Source: CAYNFH01 sp964396385 (GTDB taxonomy: Bacteria > Armatimonadota > Chthonomonadetes > Chthonomonadales > CAJBBX01). From it: a DNA stretch of 8,041 nt. The stretch lies in NCBI GenBank assembly GCA_964396385.1, contig CAYNFH010000268.1, positions 1 through 8,041 on the forward strand. Reading direction: 5' to 3'. This document shows, piece by piece, positions 6,571 through 8,041 of the stretch (position 1 is its first letter; each line of letters starts with the position of its first letter). The notes under the pieces were generated by a model, which ran no database searches, had not been told where the DNA came from, and saw nothing but the letters and a program-made list of their open reading frames with translations. The translations under genes were made by a program, and so were the position numbers.

Positions 6571-6737
6571 CCATATCTTGTGGTCCGGCGAGATCCGGCA
6601 TCGGCCGGAGTCCACATCTAGTGGCCGAAGCCCGCCATCTGCGCAAAAGGGCCCATATTTAGTGGAAAGAATCTGGGGGATCGCATTGACACGCCAGATA
6701 TGGGATGCTAAGATGTGGAGCGCCCTAGATGTAGGGG
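6568..6737 (+). promoter_or_regulatory. Cluster of NrdR-box-like sites upstream of nrdR
   Basis: Similar 13-base cores stand at 6571 (CCATATCTTGTGG), 6612 (CCACATCTAGTGG), 6653 (CCATATTTAGTGG) and 6694 (CCAGATATGGGAT), each exactly 41 bases from the last. A fifth, CTAGATGTAGGGG at 6725, lies 31 bases further and sits in the near-palindrome GCCCTAGATGTAGGGG. The cores resemble the NrdR-box pattern (CACTA, AT-rich centre, TAGTG). NrdR boxes usually occur as pairs about 31 bases apart, which fits the last two. The 6694 site lies between the -35 and -10 boxes and the 6725 site near the transcription start, both suitable for repression. Assignment to NrdR is inferred from the gene context. The right half of the 6725 site also matches the GTAGGGGC repeat, so it is ambiguous. 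Confidence 0.55.
6686..6714 (+). promoter_or_regulatory. Sigma70-like promoter for nrdR
   Basis: A perfect TTGACA (6686-6691) is followed by 17 bases and TAAGAT (6709-6714, four of six to consensus). The transcript would start near 6721 and carry about 120 leader bases before nrdR. NrdR-box-like sequences overlap its spacer and start region. Confidence 0.65.
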
Positions 6738-6786
6738 CGAACTGAGGCGGTAACCCGGTAAGGTTACTTGCTCCGGCCGAGCCATT

Positions 6787-6812
6787 GTAGGGGCGACCCT
6801 GCGTGGTCGCCC
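6787..6812 (+). repeat. GTAGGGGC palindromic repeat, copy 3
   Basis: GTAG (6787-6790) is followed by the arm GGGCGACC (6791-6798), the loop ctgcgt (6799-6804) and the arm GGTCGCCC (6805-6812). The copy is flanked by a 9-base direct repeat GCTCCGGCC (6770-6778 and 6813-6821), like a target-site duplication. It lies in the nrdR leader, 29 bases before the start codon. A separate hairpin GTAACC (6750-6755) with GGTTAC (6762-6767), also with a 6-base loop, is just upstream. Confidence 0.8.
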
Positions 6813-6841
6813 GCTCCGGCCACCAGCCGGGAGACGACGGA

Positions 6842-7303
6842 ATGCGATGCCCGTTCTGCGGCGCCAACGACGATAAGGTGCTGGATTCGCGCGAAGCGCC
6901 GGACGGCGCCACCATCAAGCGGCGGCGCGAGTGCAAAGAGTGCGGCCGGAGGTTCACCACCTTCGAGCAGATAGAGGAGATGGTCCTCTACGTCGTCAAG
7001 AGCAACGGCAGCAGGGAGGTGTTCGAACGGAAGAAGGTGCTCAGCGGCATGAAGCTGGCCTGTACCGGCCGGCCGGTGAGCACGGAGAGGCTGGAGGAGG
7101 TAGCCGAAGACATCGAGCGTCTGCTATACAACCGCCTGGAGCGCGAGGTGCCGAGCCGGGAGATCGGAGACCTGGTGATGGAGCGGCTCCGTACCCTGGA
7201 CCAGGTGGCGTACGTGCGCTTCGCGTCGGTCTACCTTCAGTTCGAAGACGCCACGCAGTTCAAAGAGATCGTCACCATGCTCCGCCGCCGAGGCAAGAAG
7301 TAG
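6842..7303 (+). CDS. nrdR: Transcriptional repressor NrdR
   Basis: NrdR represses ribonucleotide reductase operons by binding paired NrdR boxes, and senses ATP/dATP through its ATP-cone. The protein has 153 residues, the normal family length. It begins MRCPFC, and the zinc ribbon is complete with C3, C6, C31 and C34. It continues with the basic RRRECKECGRRF segment and the family FTTFEQIEE stretch. The ATP-cone follows (about 49-139), starting VKSNGSREVFERKK. I chose ATG 6842, with GGGAG at 6829-6833 eight bases upstream. An in-frame GTG at 6803 would add 13 residues before the zinc ribbon and lies within a hairpin repeat. The gene directly precedes nrdJ, the same order as in Streptomyces, and its own promoter carries candidate NrdR sites, so autoregulation is likely. 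Confidence 0.96.
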   Translation: MRCPFCGANDDKVLDSREAPDGATIKRRRECKECGRRFTTFEQIEEMVLYVVKSNGSREVFERKKVLSGMKLACTGRPVSTERLEEVAEDIERLLYNRLEREVPSREIGDLVMERLRTLDQVAYVRFASVYLQFEDATQFKEIVTMLRRRGKK

Positions 7304-7311
7304 CGGAGGAG

Positions 7312-7358
7312 GAGCCACGTCACGGCGGCCCACGCAGGCCGCTTACCCGCGAGCCACG
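7312..7358. repeat. Palindrome flanked by 8-base direct repeats
   Basis: GCGGCC (7325-7330), a 6-base loop cacgca and GGCCGC (7337-7342) form a perfect stem just after nrdR. GAGCCACG stands on both sides (7312-7319 and 7351-7358). Read on the minus strand, its core resembles that of palindrome copy 3 (loop containing TGCGT), but it lacks the GTAGGGG lead. It may be a diverged family member, or simply a local hairpin in the nrdR-nrdJ transcript. Confidence 0.5.
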
Positions 7359-7394
7359 ACGTTCGCACTTCCCAGTAAGAGCAAGGAGAGGTTA

Positions 7395-7592
7395 ATGCGG
7401 TCGGCAGTAAGGTTGTCCCTTGGCGCGGGATGTGATGCCCGCAGCCGAAAGTACAGCAATACCCTTGCCGTAGAGCCGCGCCCGGCCAGGACGCCGGACG
7501 AGCCCGCACTATCGTCCCTACCTGCCAGGCCCGCCCCAGATGGCGGTGGCCCCGCGGTCGGCAGGACCTCCCGCGAAGGAGAGAGCAAGTGA
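7395..7592 (+). CDS. Possible small ORF between nrdR and nrdJ
   Basis: A 65-codon frame starts at ATG 7395, behind a near-ideal AAGGAGAGG (7383-7391). It ends in TGA overlapping the nrdJ ATG by one base (7590-7594), the arrangement of translational coupling. The predicted peptide is rich in Arg, Ala, Pro and Gly and matches no family I know. The DNA contains small inverted repeats (around 7425-7442 and 7496-7517) and a direct repeat, so it may be repeat-derived spacer and not a gene. A regulatory leader peptide for nrdJ is another possibility. Confidence is low. Confidence 0.25.
   Translation: MRSAVRLSLGAGCDARSRKYSNTLAVEPRPARTPDEPALSSLPARPAPDGGGPAVGRTSREGESK
7397..7564 (+). repeat. 11-base direct repeat in nrdR-nrdJ spacer
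   Basis: GCGGTCGGCAG occurs at 7397-7407 and again at 7554-7564. The repeats lie just inside two copies of AAGGAGAG (7383-7390 and 7576-7583). Between them are the stems GCGGG/CCCGC (7425-7429 with 7438-7442) and GGACGA/TCGTCC (7496-7501 with 7512-7517). The outer copies also serve as ribosome sites, so their similarity has an alternative explanation. Confidence 0.5.
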
Positions 7593-8041
7593 TGCACGAT
7601 CCGCACTCGAATCAGGAACAGGACGCGGTCACCATAACCGCGGAGCAGGCCCAGAAGACCGAGGCCGGACAGCCGTCCGCCGCGCCTGATCGCGCGGAAC
7701 GCGCCCCGGGTCTCAAGATCGCGCGCCGCTTTACAGAGCCCGGCGAGGACGTTTGGAACACCGTGGAGTGGGAGAAGCGCAGCGCCATCATCGCAGGCGA
7801 GAGAGGCGACATCGTCTTCGAGCAGCACGACGTAGAGGTCCCCAGGACGTGGACCCAGCTTGCCACGAATGTCGTCGCCTCCAAGTACTTCCGCGGCCAC
7901 CTCGGCACGGAGGAGCGCGAGACGAGCGTTAAACAGCTCATCCGCCGCGTATCCTACACCATCTCCGACTGGGGCAAGGCGATGGGCTACTTCGCCTCCG
8001 AGCCGGATCACCTCGCCTTCCGGGACGAGCTCACGCACCTT
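7592..8041 (+). CDS. nrdJ: B12-dependent (class II) ribonucleotide reductase, N-terminal part
   Basis: The frame stays open to the window end and gives the first 150 residues of an enzyme that is normally over 700 long. Class II reductase makes deoxyribonucleotides from ribonucleotides with adenosylcobalamin and works with or without oxygen. The first 40 or so residues are Gln/Ala/Glu-rich and unconserved. From about residue 42 the family start is clear: KIARRFTEPGEDV, TVEWEKR, the IVFEQHDVEVP strand, WTQLATNVVASKYFRG, and the TISDWG and GYF block. Catalytic cysteines lie beyond the window. ATG 7592 is preceded by AAGGAG (7576-7581), spaced 10 bases. The gene follows nrdR by 288 bases on the same strand and is its expected target. 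I see no cobalamin riboswitch in the spacer. Confidence 0.93.
   Translation, partial: MHDPHSNQEQDAVTITAEQAQKTEAGQPSAAPDRAERAPGLKIARRFTEPGEDVWNTVEWEKRSAIIAGERGDIVFEQHDVEVPRTWTQLATNVVASKYFRGHLGTEERETSVKQLIRRVSYTISDWGKAMGYFASEPDHLAFRDELTHL

Noticed and set aside
6270..6617. Minus-strand frame of 115 codons with a hydrophobic FIGFLSALGLG stretch
   Set aside because: It runs through palindrome copy 2 and the peptidase ribosome site, has no supported start, and shows no recognisable family.
6803..6841. GTG start at 6803 for nrdR
   Set aside because: It would put 13 unconserved residues before the MRCPFC start and lies in the loop and arm of a palindromic repeat. ATG 6842 has a ribosome site and gives the family length.
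7304..7591. Cobalamin riboswitch before nrdJ
   Set aside because: I found no GCCACTG-type B12 box or matching core in the spacer; the stems seen are small isolated hairpins.
7343..8038. Minus-strand frame of 231 codons
   Set aside because: It is opposite the clear nrdJ start and has no family resemblance.

Overview
The window is an 8-kb piece of a GC-rich bacterial chromosome. It carries six recognisable protein genes, two runs of ten Ns that mark scaffold joins, and intergenic spaces full of small repeats. All the genes are chromosomal housekeeping or metabolic genes. I see no phage, plasmid, CRISPR or large insertion-sequence genes. The organism cannot be fixed from this sequence. High GC, GTG starts, a B12-dependent ribonucleotide reductase behind nrdR, and abundant GTAGGGGC-type palindromic repeats would suit an uncultured Armatimonadota- or Chloroflexota-like lineage. 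That is a weak inference.

Layout, left to right. Positions 1-345 (+) hold the end of folB (dihydroneopterin aldolase). A repeat-rich spacer with an N run follows. Positions 595-1634 (+) hold nadA (quinolinate synthase), broken only by a wrongly sized assembly gap at 1450-1459. A convergent spacer (1635-1799) holds a two-hairpin inverted repeat. Three minus-strand genes follow, read from right to left: a secreted M61-type metallopeptidase with a PDZ domain (4534-6297), a membrane-anchored calcineurin-type metallophosphoesterase (2961-4418) with its own strong sigma70-like promoter and an apparently leaderless start, and an AcuC/class I HDAC-like deacetylase (1800-2930) 30 bases further on. A 544-base divergent spacer (6298-6841) separates these from nrdR (6842-7303, +) and the start of the class II ribonucleotide reductase gene nrdJ (7592 to the window end, +).

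How the genes work together. NrdR is the repressor of ribonucleotide reductase genes, and nrdJ is its expected target, so 6571-8041 reads as an autoregulated nrdR-nrdJ transcription unit. A TTGACA-N17-TAAGAT promoter is overlapped by NrdR-box-like sites, and further similar sites lie upstream at an exact 41-base period. FolB and NadA serve folate and NAD synthesis but do not form an operon with each other. The phosphoesterase and deacetylase are probably co-transcribed, but no shared pathway is evident.

The most interesting material is non-coding. There is a family of short perfect palindromes (GTAG, 8-base arm, 6-base loop) whose arms differ by compensating changes. There are two arrays of TGANNGG-type units with the same design (four units forward, a small central palindrome, three units reversed). 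In two places these repeats supply the stop codon of the adjacent gene. I did not find a convincing new multi-gene system.
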